A stretch of 25,554 nt of DNA from Perkinsus marinus ATCC 50983 (GCF_000006405.1 NW_003206658.1:1421680-1447233), one strand, 5' to 3'; positions 8,493 to 20,362 are shown, counted from the stretch's first letter. The notes: a model not told the origin generated them from the sequence alone. A program made the numbers and translations.

Positions 8493-10762
8493 TCAGTTTT
8501 TCTTGGGGGGTTCAGCAGCACCAGCTACCTCTGGTTGATTGAACGCATCCTTCTCGATCAGATCGAGGATTTGCTTATGGAAATTCATCGTCTCCTCCTC
8601 CAATTTCTTCTTCCTCTCAGCATTTTCTTTCACCTAAAACCAACCCCACTTCAACAGAACCATCTTTCCAACCCCTGTCACGCTCGACAACCCCGCTCGG
8701 GGCAAACCATAATTTCCCATCCAACATTTTCAACAGAATTTCTGATTTTCCCCGTTGAATTCATTCAATCAGTTGACACAAGAAAGGAGTGTCCTCGCGA
8801 CTCTCTATAATTCCGAAGCTGATCCGATGAGCACCAAAGCCTAAGTGACTTCCTAGGATCGACACGCTCCAATTTCACCGTTTCCCTACTTGTTTGAAGA
8901 ACATCTGCACCATCGGCCGACTTTCCTTCAGTTGATGCACCTACCGACGAGACACCATTTGAATTTCGTGGCGCGTGACGTTCCATCTGTCCTTACTTCC
9001 CCAGCAAGGTCCATTATGTTACGTAGGACCAAGTAGTTTCGACAGCAGTTAAGCGATGCCTCCCTCTCATGAGCACACTCCAAACGCTTGGCAAAGATGA
9101 GAATAGCCATGCAGCCATACTGAAAAAAGAGGACACTGTTAGATCCACTATCTTGGGAGTTCTCCAGCATGCTTCGTGACAGTCGAAAATACCCAATGGC
9201 GAGCATAAAATACAACAAAAGATATGAATAACGCACACAGAAGATACTACTGGACAATGTGTTCAAGTAGGTAAATCATTATATATCGTGAGTACTTGAA
9301 CACCGTGTTGACGAATCGCGGGATTGCATTATACGTGAATAAAATTTCTCCAGGAAAAACGATTCAAAATAGGCTCACCTCATGCAGTAGGACGGGGTGG
9401 TCGTAAAGGAATTGCTCCAACTCATCCAAATCTGTTATCTCCGCGTATTGTCCAAGAACCTCCTCATTGTTTTCCATGTAGCTGAAAAGGAAGAAGCGAT
9501 AAACTTCAACAAGACCAAATCAAGCGAACTAGAGTTCTAGAGTGGCTCTACTTTCAAGAAGACCACTCGTCTTCTCCTCACAGGAGCATCGAAAGCCGAA
9601 GTAGTAGTGTATAATTCGTCATTGACGTAGCATAATGCCAATGTCCACATTTTTGACTTTTTTTTCGCAAAAAAAGCATGCATTTTCCCGACGACGAGAC
9701 TACGGGTCTCGGGCGTAAATTTCAACAGGATATGAACTGAGTGCCAACATGATCGTCCCATTTCGCCTTGATGATAAAACATGCCCCGATTGAGTTCCAC
9801 AGCCTCATTTCATGTATTTTGTATGTACCCCTATTCAAAGCGACCGAGCAAGACTGGTGACCCTATTACTCCAGAGTATCTTCCCCGCTCGAATCCGCCT
9901 CATCCTTCGTCACCGGTGGCGGCGCTTTCTCGATCTTCTTGTCGGAGATTATCGTCTGGCAAGATAACACTACGCCGTAAACACAATAATAACCGCCCGT
10001 TTTGGGGTGATTTATTCCGAGACAAGAGTGCACTATTCTTCGAGGCTTTAAAGCTTCGTGTTGCGCATTCAAGAGACGCGTTAATCGTCGCTCGCGTGGA
10101 TGTCATTGGAATACATTCAACCCCTTCCGCGCACAGTGAAGGATATCCTCACCTTCTCATCGACGACATGACAAAGATTCTCTCCGTACAGCGGCTTTGA
10201 CCTCTCCAACTTCTCCAACTTCTTCATCGCCTCTGGAGACCCATCCTGAATATTCAATTAATACAATGAACGATTAAGTGAGTGATTTATTCCGATGATG
10301 ACATGGGAAGACAAAAACAGTTGTAATTGAGAAATTGTTAATCCGTGAAAACGAGCAATTCGTTGTCCCTTGAAAAACAAAAGTGATTGATGGATTCAGC
10401 GAGCACTCTCATATCAAAACTTTCATTTCATGTTTACCCAAAATCCCCTTCTCAAAATGGCAATCTCGAAGGCAATTTTTTAATGGGAAAATTGGAGCGA
10501 ATTTCTCATTAAACTCATCTAAAGACGCAAAAAATCTTCTAGTTGCTACCTCCAGCAGCTGTTTTCTCTGTTGCTCATATTCTTCCATTTTGCGCTCTCG
10601 CTGGGCGCGCTTGACTTTAATATTCAAACCTGACTGGCAAAATACAAGCCGCGGGATTTGAACCAACGATCTACCAGTGTCAAGATTTGGGTGGGAATCA
10701 GCCTCATCATCAGAGAGGTCGATATTATCCCACTTCGAATAGTCGAACGACAGGTTGGACAT
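8493..10762 (-). CDS. CDC37: Hsp90 co-chaperone CDC37 (short form), seven exons
   Basis: Exons in gene order, all phase-matched: 10762-10675, 10629-10550, 10245-10153, 9955-9870, 9481-9379, 9119-8997, 8633-8493; about 237 residues. The start matches the family hallmark (FDYSKWDNIDLSDDE, then HPNLDT). A charged coiled-coil segment follows (VKRAQRERKMEEYEQQRK). The EENEE-type block appears as YMENNEEVLGQYAEITDLDELE, then FLYDHPVLLHE and a helical exon, YGCMAILIFAKRLECAHERE. CDC37 delivers client kinases to Hsp90 in the cytosol. The protein is shorter than animal or yeast CDC37 (about 380-500 residues) and ends with a Lys/Glu helix and an EPPKKN tail, so the usual middle and C-terminal domains appear reduced. 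The first intron (45 nt) is the shortest. It lies 112 nt downstream of DTWD1 on the same strand. The last exon join is the least certain. Confidence 0.85.
10654..10664 (-). other. B-box-like tRNA T-arm motif inside CDC37 intron 1
   Basis: On the minus strand the intron (10674-10630) contains GGTTCAAATCC, matching the pol III B-box consensus GGTTCGANTCC except for A in place of G. No A-box or acceptor stem is present in the 45-nt intron, so this is not a tRNA gene. It is one of several such fragments in introns and gaps of this window. Confidence 0.5.
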
Positions 10763-10779
10763 TACAAACACAATCAAAC

Positions 10780-10822
10780 TCTGCTTCACATCCGAAGGTC
10801 CCCGGTTCGATCCTCGCCGCCA
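10780..10822 (+). pseudogene. tRNA 3'-half relic, tRNA-Val(CAC)-like
   Basis: TCTGCTTCACA followed by GAAGGTCCCCGGTTCGATCC resembles the anticodon arm, variable loop and T-arm of eukaryotic tRNA-Val(CAC), ending GCCGCCA. The anticodon and T stems no longer pair and no 5' half or A-box is visible upstream, so it is a broken 3' half. It lies in the 112-nt gap between the DTWD1 stop and the CDC37 start, on the opposite strand to both. Confidence 0.45.
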
Positions 10823-10874
10823 TCACCTCAATTAAATATGAATGAAATGAACTCGCCCGAAGCCACAAGAAACG

Positions 10875-13081
10875 TCATTGGTCATCATACGTATTGAGCA
10901 TCCGTTCTGGTATGCCCCTATTAAGCACCTTCCGTTTCCCTTCAGGACCACCATCATCTTTACACACTCGACCCTCTCTCTTCGTGCCGCGCCGTTTATG
11001 AGCATCCGCGACCAATCGATGCATATACACGAAATACCATAACATGTTATCATAACGACCGTCGTAGGGCGCTGAAATGAAGGTATTCCAACAATGCCAA
11101 ATAACGATGAAAATAGATTCATCATTCACACAACTGCACTCGATTGCTCTGGCGAATTCCAACGAGTATATCGACTACTTGCACTATAAAGGAGACCAAT
11201 TTTTGAAAATCATAAAACTTAAGTAAATATTCCATAGAGAAATTTTCATGGATCCAAAATGTGTAGTTATTCCTGTTGAGTTTGATAGCTTCAAAATCGA
11301 TTATGAGTTCTCCACACTCCGTGGGCAGATGTACAATTCAACATTATAATCACGACCATCTCGAGCCGAGTATACTAATACTAGACTTACCGTCATTGAC
11401 AGCTTCCCACTGCTCCTTGCACAGTAGATAGCATGCCTCCACTGTAGCTAGGCACTCAGGGCCCTCGTGCTGATACCGCCAGAAATTAGTAGCATGAGAA
11501 GTGATACCAACTTTTGGTAGGTTCTTGAGCGAAGGATGGCTGAAAAACAATCGTGAGGCGAAGGAGAAGACGGCAAGCTGAGTAACGTAGTGGAGAGTAG
11601 TGGAGAGTAGTTCGAGACCGGTATCCGGATACCGGTCTCGAACCTATTGGCAACCTATTATGTGTTCTGGCATAAACGAGCTAGTGGCACAATGGCAAAG
11701 TGTGTCATCGTGTCTCCACTACTCTCCACTAGCGTGAAAGAACGATCTTCAAGATCGTTGTTTTCACGAGTCGAAATTGACAAGTTGTCAATTTCGACTG
11801 TTGTAAATACGACATATTCAGCATCACAACTTTGATAAAATTATACGAGGAAATGCTAGACGGTGGACCAAGAGTGATGAAAATATCTCAACTGAACCCT
11901 TTCATTGTCACAGGATGTTTCACTGAGCACAACGGGCATACACTACTGATAGTTCCCAGAGTTTTTCACCGTCACTGCGCCACGAAATTACCTCAGCATG
12001 TACCCGGTCTGATGCCAAGTACAGTCAATGACCGCGACTCGCTTGATTTTGGACCAGTCAACCTCCTCGATGCTTTTGCTGTCCTCACCAGGGTACAAGA
12101 GAACGGTGGATTCGGGGTCAAAGTTGGGCTGGAAATCTTCCGTCGCAGAGTGAAGATACGCTCGAGGCACCTAAAAATGACACTAATTGGACCTATTCCG
12201 TATCTTACACGGTAGAACCTTGGATGCGTCTTCTCCTGGGACCCGATCAGGATTGCATATCAGCTGTAGTGGAATCACGCTGGACTTGCTGGCCTTCTCA
12301 GTGGGATGGCGCACTAGATGTATATCGAATGGTGGACGGACGTAGGGTACCTTAACACGGGCTGAACGTGAGCACACAACTTGAAAATTTTTATAAGTTT
12401 CGAACTGTTCATCAAAAGAGTCCTTCGAGAGAACATATTTCAACTGTTTTTTCAGAAGGGTAGAGCGAATGATAAAAAGACAGTTTGAAATCCATAATTT
12501 TCGCTCAATTCAGTTGAATGTGCCAAACAGTTGGAAAAGCCCGTTCCAGTGAAATCATCCAAGAGTTTGCGAAAATATAAAACTGACCGTTTTCCAGTGA
12601 TACGCTTGGCAATAGTTGGCATCAGGACGAGTGACCAAGTGATGTCAAGGTGAGGGGAATCATCCAGGAACCCATAGTGCTCCTGGGGGAGCTGATTTCG
12701 AAATTTCCACATGGCTTTGAGTAAACTTTTCAATCAGTTTCTTATGTGAATATTTTCCCCATTTTCTTGTCAAACCCTGAGGGACATTATTTCTCAAAGC
12801 CACATGGGTCTCAGATGACAACAGAGCTTCTCATCAAATCAGAAACGATTCTGAATGGTCCCATGAGGAACCACCACTGATGCCGACTTGCGAGGAGTAG
12901 ACAGAAGGCTTACCCCATCCCAAGTGTCGACGGGCACGGCGCATTCGTAGCAGTAGAACTTCCGTCGTCGCCCACACTTAGGGCACTCCTTTCGAGAGGA
13001 CTCCGACTCTAACGGGGTGAAAGGAGACAGTCGCAAGGCCTTTAAGTCGATGGGTGGTAGAGAGTCTCCCGGTGATGACAT
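10875..13081 (-). CDS. DTWD1: DTW-domain tRNA-uridine aminocarboxypropyltransferase (DTWD1 type), five exons
   Basis: Exons in gene order, phase-matched: 13081-12914, 12350-12219, 12170-11992, 11539-11391, 11071-10875; about 274 residues. Residues 33-46 form the N-terminal cysteine cluster (CPKCGRRRKFYCYEC). VPYVRPPFDIHLVRHP and LLYPGEDS follow, then the DTW motif as VIDCTWHQ (Asp-Cys-Thr-Trp), then NFWRYQHEGPECLATVEA and a C-terminal YDGRYDNMLWYFVYMH. This order matches human DTWD1, which adds the 3-amino-3-carboxypropyl group of SAM to uridine 20 of tRNAs. The enzyme should act on tRNA in cytosol or nucleus. The exon 2 donor (AAG|GTTCTA) is weak and the true site may be a few codons earlier. 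Intron 1 (563 nt) and intron 3 (452 nt) are long; intron 3 holds a palindrome cluster. The gene is divergent from PABP, 373 nt away. Confidence 0.88.
11588..11799. repeat. cluster of palindromes and inverted repeats in DTWD1 intron 3
   Basis: Four structures lie within 212 nt. (1) A 19-bp inverted repeat, 11588-11606 against 11713-11731, made of TAGTGGAGAG-type units. (2) Inside it, a perfect 32-nt palindrome at 11611-11642, centred on GGTATCCGGATACC. (3) An imperfect hairpin at 11733-11768 with core AACGATCTT c AAGATCGTT. (4) A 31-nt palindrome at 11769-11799 with perfect 15-bp arms around one base (core TTGACAAGTTGTCAA). All lie inside the 452-nt intron (11991-11540). The arrangement resembles a fold-back mobile element or its relic; no coding capacity and no clear target duplication are seen. 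Confidence 0.8.
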
Positions 13082-13127
13082 TGAAGGGACCTATTCTGAA
13101 TCCTACATGCTCAACCTCAAGATATTC

Positions 13128-13215
13128 AGTGCCGGGCGTGGGATTCGAACCTGGGTCGGCACGATTGCACGAAGGAATTTCGTGCAGTTAGGTCAATCGC
13201 AATAGCCGTCACACT
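13128..13215 (-). pseudogene. degenerate tRNA-like sequence between DTWD1 and PABP
   Basis: On the minus strand an exact B-box, GGTTCGAATCC (13151-13141), is followed by CCACGCCCGGCACT, and upstream is a strong hairpin TGCACGAA/TTCGTGCA. The expected T stem and acceptor stem do not pair and the would-be anticodon loop has the wrong size. It is therefore a relic or tRNA-derived short element rather than a working tRNA. It lies in the 5' gap shared by the two divergent genes. Confidence 0.5.
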
Positions 13216-13405
13216 CCATTCATTCGCTTCTTCCATCTCTTTGGAGTGTCACTAGCCTCCTCGCAGTGTAATACCCTAGTGTCTAGGCTTCTCGTTGTTA
13301 CTGATGATAGCCTTTTGCCTGTAGTAGTTGAGGAGAGCTCTTTGAGGACTGCCACGTGTCTCCTTGTGGAGATACAGCGTTTATAGCTAATTGAATCACC
13401 GAGTC

Positions 13406-15467
<2,062 letters not shown>

Positions 15468-15776
15468 ATGGGGATTTTCGGCGACTTGTAAGAACTCATT
15501 TGGTAGTCTGCTGGCTGTAGCCTGTCAAAAAAAGTAAACATGTTTTTTTCCTTGCTGCTCTGTTATCTGCGAGTAGCAAAAGCGTATTGGTAGTAGTTGT
15601 AGACGTTGGTGTTAGTAGTATGATGAACTGGAAGCTCTGATGATAGTGACACGGTATGTGATACTGTTATCTTTGATGTTGATGATTACGTTTCCTTAAG
15701 AACAGGTAAAGGCTATAGTTGACCGTAAAATGACGAGAGTTGCGTTTATATAGGTTAATTGTAGGTGATAGTAATC

Positions 15777-15873
15777 CTGCTGAGTTGTAGTGGTAATCGA
15801 TGTGGCTGTTACTTCGGAAAGGTGATTTGGGTGGACAGTTCAACAGGTTTGGTCTCCTGCTGCCCTAGTAGAG
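15777..15873 (+). repeat. direct repeat, copy 1
   Basis: Begins CTGCTGAGTTGTAGTGGTA and contains TCGGAAAGGTGATTTGGGTGG, ending TAGTAGAG. The copy at 15985-16080 shares the first 19 bases exactly, the TGATTTGGGTGG block and the AGTAGAG end, with divergence between. Offset between copies is 208 nt. Confidence 0.75.
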
Positions 15874-15885
15874 ACTCTCTACTAG
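15865..15885. repeat. 21-nt palindrome with perfect 10-bp arms
   Basis: CTAGTAGAGA, one central C, TCTCTACTAG. It overlaps the end of direct-repeat copy 1; copy 2 keeps only the AGTAGAG part, so the palindrome is specific to copy 1. Confidence 0.7.
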
Positions 15886-15984
15886 AAAGTGCTGGACGGG
15901 TGCTAAGTTGATGATGTTATAGTGGTAGGCTAAGGCGGTGCAAGTTCTCTGTGGAGTGCAATTCGTGTGATGGTGTATTAGTGT

Positions 15985-16080
15985 CTGCTGAGTTGTAGTG
16001 GTACTTCATCGGTTGGCAATCTCGGAAAGATGATTTGGGTGGGGAATCTAAGAGGTTAATCATGTCCTGTAATAGTAGAG
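15985..16080 (+). repeat. direct repeat, copy 2
   Basis: Second copy of the 97-nt repeat, starting CTGCTGAGTTGTAGTGGTA and including AAAGATGATTTGGGTGG. A weaker third echo (GGCTGAGTTGTTGAAGTTGTGG) starts near 16090. The spacers also share fragments such as GTGTGATG, suggesting a decayed tandem array with a unit of about 200 nt. Confidence 0.7.
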
Positions 16081-16738
16081 TGTCTTCGGCTGAGTTGTTG
16101 AAGTTGTGGTTTTACGTTTGGCCAGGATGTGCAAGCTCTCTCATGCTATAGGTTTCGGCGGTAGTTTCGAAGTAGCCCATTTGGTTGCTGCATATTCTGA
16201 CTTATCCGTTTTCAGAAGGATAGAGGGCTTTGACGGTTGAATTGGGATATGGCCGGACTGTGAGAGTGGAGTACTATTTGTGTGATGCAGTATTTTCACT
16301 ATTTTCCGGTGTGGTTATAATTGCATGCAAATTCGGTTGAAGGTCTGGTTTGGTTCAGTCCTGGTTAGCGGCTGTAGTTGGATTTGTTAGAATTTTGGTA
16401 ATTTGGTGATGCTGCTCACGACAGCACCCACGTGGCGATTGGGAGCTCTTGCGCACAGCAGAGGTTTCTGGAAGATACCGCTGTGGAGCAAGGCTCGAGA
16501 GGCTCCTCGAGGCGGTGATGGACGGTTGTTGCGTAGTAGAGGCGGGGAGGAATTGGTGATGGAATTATGTCAATTGTGTAGTCGTTGCTATTCTCATTGA
16601 GTGAAAAATTCCGTATTTGTGAAATTTTCTCGAGGATTGCTTCTCTCTATGTGAAACTGGCAGTGGCTGTCGTAGTTTGATCAGCATTTGACAGATTGGA
16701 ATGCAGATTAATACGGTCGGGTTTTCATCGTCGGAAGA

Positions 16739-18443
16739 ATGCTTCTAAACTGTTTGCTGAATGAATTGGTTGAAATCAGAAACGCTGTTTTAGGCGGGCG
16801 CGATTTAATACGAGCAGTGGGAACAGGTTTCAGCAAAAGTCGTCCGCGATCCCGTCCAGGATTCACCCAGAGGGTTTTCTACAACCACATAGCCTTCTCC
16901 TATCTCGCTCAACTTTGCCCGGACTACTTCACGACGTTTGAGGGAACGATGAGCGACATTTGCAATGGGTCTCAAATTGCTCTGAAGTATCTGTCGGAAA
17001 AAGTGACTGATGATGACCTAAACGCGTTGAACCAGCGTGTGGAAGATTCACTGTATGAGAGTCTCTCTGAGGCTGTGACGAAGTACAGGCCTGTGTGGGA
17101 GGTGGAGTGGCCGGGAGTAGAGGCGCAATTGGATCAGTTGATCATCATTATGGGAGCCACTCGAGGGGGGACGATCAGGCCTGGACAGGTGACTTCTAAC
17201 TAGCGGTTTCTAGTATGGATTCAGAGCTCCTCTTTAGAAGAAATGTTTTGTATGTTTTTCTCGATCAGATTTTTACTATTGGAGGTCAGCAGTTGGTGAT
17301 GAGGACTGAGGAGGCCGCGCAGATGAATTTAAGCAATCCTAGGAAGTGGTCGAAGGCTGCGGGGCTGTTGAGGTCGGGAGGGTTGGTGAATGCTGATGTG
17401 AGAATAAAGTGCAGGCAGAAATTTTGGATACCAGATGAGGAGGAGGTAGTAGTAGTCGCGCTGGCCCATACGAGTGATCAGTGTGGGAAAATATGCACAT
17501 GGTCAACTACAGGAGTTGGTGTATGATGGGGAAACTCCTGAGCTCAGCTGAGGAAAGTGAATATATACTCCTTCAACACTGGGTTCAGTTCGTATCATCA
17601 CCGATCCTTGTCCTTGGAGGAGGGGACGTCATGTTACTCTTGTATTGACAACAGCTATAGGTTTTGGGACCAGTGAACTTGTGACACGATTCATGCTCGA
17701 GCATTCTTTGGATGCTCAAGAGAAGTGGAAAAACGGTTGCATGGGAATCCTCTCAGTGTGTGATGCTTTCATCGATTTTCGAACCCCTGGGAGGATTTGT
17801 AGTTGTTTCCGTTACGCTCCCATGGGACTGTGTTGTCGGGCTTTCTCTCTTCATGGACGCTTGCTGATTTTGAAGGAGTATTTTGAATGATTTGTGTGTT
17901 GTTCGGATGGTCAATGTTTGATAGACTTTGTGGGAGGGTTGAGTATATTGCTTTTGGAATGGTGAAAATGAGCGTGTGAATTATTTACCCACTTTTGGCC
18001 GAACGATTATGTCAGAAACCGACCAAGTTCGAGCCTACCACACACATATTTCGTATAGAGATGGACCTCATCCCCCACTCAGAGGCGATGTCTGAGTACA
18101 GGCCGACGAGCAGTATGAATCGGGATATGTCTTGGTAAAAATGTCTCTACTGGGAATCGAACCTGCGCGGCCTCGCTATCGATCTCGACGGTGCGGTGGA
18201 CGGCGAGCGCTCCGCCCGAGTATCTTGCATCTGACCGTTTCAGTGGCGTATCTTACGAGCCCACCCAGTGGAAGATCATCGATGTGAACGACGCCTACGG
18301 TGGTAATCCGCCGATGAGGTGGGCACTTTGTCCTCGTGCCTGTGTGCATTGTTCTCATTAGATTCGACAATCTGAGCCCCGAGATGGATGAGGAGCACTG
18401 GAAGGGCGACACGTTCCATACAGGTTTCCCTCCCAAAAAATGA
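16739..18443 (+). CDS. probable Tim44-like (NTF2-fold) mitochondrial protein, several exons, partly resolved
   Basis: Exon 1 is 16739-17188 and exon 2 is 17269 to about 17445, joined in phase. They give an Arg/Ser-rich, acid-poor stretch (TGFSKSRPRSRPGFTQR), then a helical segment ICNGSQIALKYLSEKVTDDDLNALNQRV. That segment has the look of the Tim44/mL45/MAIP1 superfamily (helix, short acidic turn, second helix). Strand-like segments follow (LVNADVRIKCRQKFWI). About 17513-17600 has further protein-like sequence in two frames. The last two exons, ending at 18318 and covering 18362-18443, encode SGVSYEPTQWKIIDVNDAYGG and FDNLSPEMDEEHWKGD and are joined through a 43-nt intron. The W-K-I-x-D-V-N pattern suits the end of a Tim44-like domain. 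Linking these to the first exons is an inference, and the middle exons are unresolved. ATG 16739 is the first in-frame start. Such proteins act in the mitochondrial matrix in import or ribosome anchoring. Confidence 0.4.
18150..18172 (-). other. B-box tRNA-like fragment in a probable intron
   Basis: On the minus strand GGCCGCGCAGGTTCGATTCCCAG contains an exact B-box, GGTTCGATTCC. The flanking T-stem halves do not pair and no A-box is evident, so it is a fragment of a tRNA or tRNA-derived element. It lies just upstream of the penultimate exon of the Tim44-like gene, antisense to it. Confidence 0.45.
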
Positions 18444-18494
18444 GTAGCTGAGGAAGTTTCATGTTGATTGCTTCTGACGATGAGTTGCGGTATA

Positions 18495-18518
18495 GTGAAT
18501 TTCTCTCTTTTCTATCAG
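18495..18518 (+). promoter_or_regulatory. splice-acceptor-like tract before the 505-residue gene
   Basis: The run GTGAATTTCTCTCTTTTCTATCAG is strongly pyrimidine-rich and ends in CAG at 18518. That is 17 nt before the ATG at 18536 and 75 nt after the stop of the upstream gene. The position suits a spliced-leader trans-splicing acceptor or the end of a 5'-leader intron. Trans-splicing is known in perkinsids and dinoflagellates; its use here is inferred. Confidence 0.5.
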
Positions 18519-18535
18519 AATTCGTTGCCTCCCTC

Positions 18536-20248
18536 ATGCCTAACGACGCGGTGCAACCTGCCGAGGTCGATGTCGAGGCTAACTGGCGGTCCAAGTCCAC
18601 TCTTGGAACTGCCAGGAAGCCTACCATCATCCCAAGGTGCAACCCATGTCATCCTGGAGCCTGCATTCGTTCTGGTCCTCAATGGGTCTTCAACGACGAT
18701 AGGGGCGAGGAGTGGTATAAAGACAATATCCGCAAGTTCATCTGGGAGTTCTCGCCTGACGCCGCCGACCCATCAGATGGCGAGCTGAGCAGTCTGTTGG
18801 AGTGCATGAAGCAGGGAAGGGCGTGTCAGTTCTCGAAGACTATGTTGAAGATTACCCAGAACACCATCGAGAAGCGTGTTGCTGAGCGGGCTAAGAGGGG
18901 CGACCCGAAGGCCGACTACTTCAAAGTCTATGCCATCCATGAGCGTTTCGACCGTTACGGCCTGCAGATGCCCAAAAGTGACGCGTCCCATCCACAGATG
19001 AGTTTGGGTGACAAGACTGTGCAAAGGCTCAGACGTAACTTGACTTTCGGCCGTATGCTGCTCAAGAAGCCTCACGTGGCGACTTTCTCTGGCGAGCTGA
19101 TGTTTCAAAGGAAAACGCTGGTGTACGGTGAGAACGAGAAGGCGCCTGACTACGTCGGCATTCGATCTGCAGAGGAGCTGCGAGGTCAAGTGGAGTCTAT
19201 CACGGCTACCAGCAACGGCGCCAACTTCCAGTTCTTGGATGCGCAATTTCGAGAGAAAGTGGTTGAGAGGATAGCTAGCATCGACTGGGACAAGACTGTC
19301 ATTGACCTGTACATGCCGGTGCCGTTCCCCGATGGGACTGTCTATAGGCCAGCGATGAATTCGGTTTGGGTGGTGAGGAAAAGTGAAGATGAGGAGCTTC
19401 TGTTCTATGTGCTTCACTCGGCGTCAGCGGCAGGTTGTCCTAAGGCGAAGTTCCTTGGTATCAATTGGGGCGAGAAGACGGTGGGCAAGGCCGGTCAGAA
19501 GTTCACTAGTTTATCAAACGCTGAGAACGTGTATTCGATGTCTGCTACCCAGAAGCCGTTGACGCTGACGTTGGAGTCGTATTATTTCAACCGTTGTGGG
19601 GAAGGAGACAAGCCTTACGTAACGATTACATGCATCTTCGACCCGTGTACGAAGAAGACTTATGATGAGGAATATGGTTGTTATGACGGCCAGCTCGCTC
19701 TACTTCAGATGAGTCTTCTGAAAGGTAAGACTGGAAAGGGAAGGGACTTTTAATGTTGTGCACCAGGTGCCCTGATGTTCGCGCTGACTGAAAACTACTT
19801 CCCGGACCAAAGGACAGCCGCTATTTTCAGGCAGGTGAATATATCCGAACGTAAAGGTTTGATGCAAGACCTGCAGGTGAGTGCGAGAATAGAGTCTTGA
19901 CGAATTAGTTTTATATTCTTTCGAGCGACCGCGTCCTGTTTTAGAGGAGACGCGAGTTGACTTTTGGGTCATGTCTTCTCATCAGGATGAGATTCTTGGT
20001 GCGACCGTGAACCTATTCGGAGATTATCATAATTTCCACGGCGCGTGCTGGGTTGTTCCGCCGCAGCTGCTAGATGTCAAGAATTCTGCGAAAGAGACTG
20101 CCGTCCAGAAGGCAAAGGAGAAAGTGGAAGCGGCTGCTAAGGAGAAGCGTCTAAAGCATCGTGAACAAGTAAGATTGGTTTAGTTGACGTATCTTACTTT
20201 CATTGGGGTCAGTTGGAGGCCCTCCACAGAGATATTGAAAAGGCTTGA
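18536..20248 (+). CDS. unrecognised 505-residue protein, four exons
   Basis: Exons 18536-19724, 19767-19876, 19986-20168 and 20213-20248 join in phase with canonical GT-AG introns of 42, 109 and 44 nt. The start ATG 18536 follows an acceptor-like tract; the frame is open further upstream, but that part overlaps the acceptor. Near residues 36-43 is a small Cys cluster (RCNPCHPGACIRSG). Most of the protein looks globular, with mixed charged and hydrophobic segments (DKTVIDLYMPVPFPDGTVYR; SVWVVRKSEDEELLFYVLHS). Exon 3 ends in a strongly charged Ala/Lys/Glu helix (AKEKVEAAAKEKRLKHREQ) that is probably a coiled coil. There is no signal peptide or membrane segment. I do not recognise the family. 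Coding status is well supported by length, phase-consistent splicing and composition. Confidence 0.8.
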
Positions 20249-20362
20249 TTACCTCGCTGAGCGAGTGAGATGAGTTGTGACATGTAGCCGCTCGAAGGGC
20301 GGACTTCAGGAGAGTTTACATGATCACTTGCTTGTTGGGTTGATATCAGGTCTATCTCGTTG

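Larger units (their letters stand above)
15468..16738. other. noncoding stretch, G/T-rich on the plus strand, 3' of PABP
   Basis: About 1.27 kb with no supported gene; the one longer frame (16403-16600) has no similarity and no coding look. The plus strand is visibly rich in G and T. An A7/T7 pair (AAAAAAAGTAAACATGTTTTTTT, about 15526-15548) sits about 60 nt past the PABP stop. A 97-nt direct repeat and a 21-nt palindrome are listed separately. The beginning should be the PABP 3' untranslated region. Confidence 0.5.

Noticed and set aside
10780-10822. Functional tRNA-Val(CAC)
   Set aside because: Only the 3' half is recognisable; there is no A-box or 5' acceptor strand upstream and the stems are mismatched.
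12452-12733. 93-residue minus-strand frame inside DTWD1
   Set aside because: It lies in intron 1 between well-matched exons and has no DTWD1-like residues.
13128-13215. Functional tRNA-Ser or tRNA-Leu with long variable arm
   Set aside because: The B-box is exact, but acceptor and T stems do not pair and the anticodon loop cannot be formed, so it was called a relic.
17645-17890. 81-residue plus-strand frame within the Tim44-like locus
   Set aside because: No ATG start and composition unlike neighbouring exons; most likely within an intron, though an exon hidden here is possible.
18773-19417. 214-residue minus-strand frame
   Set aside because: Shadow of the 505-residue gene on the plus strand, which has phase-consistent exons and better composition.
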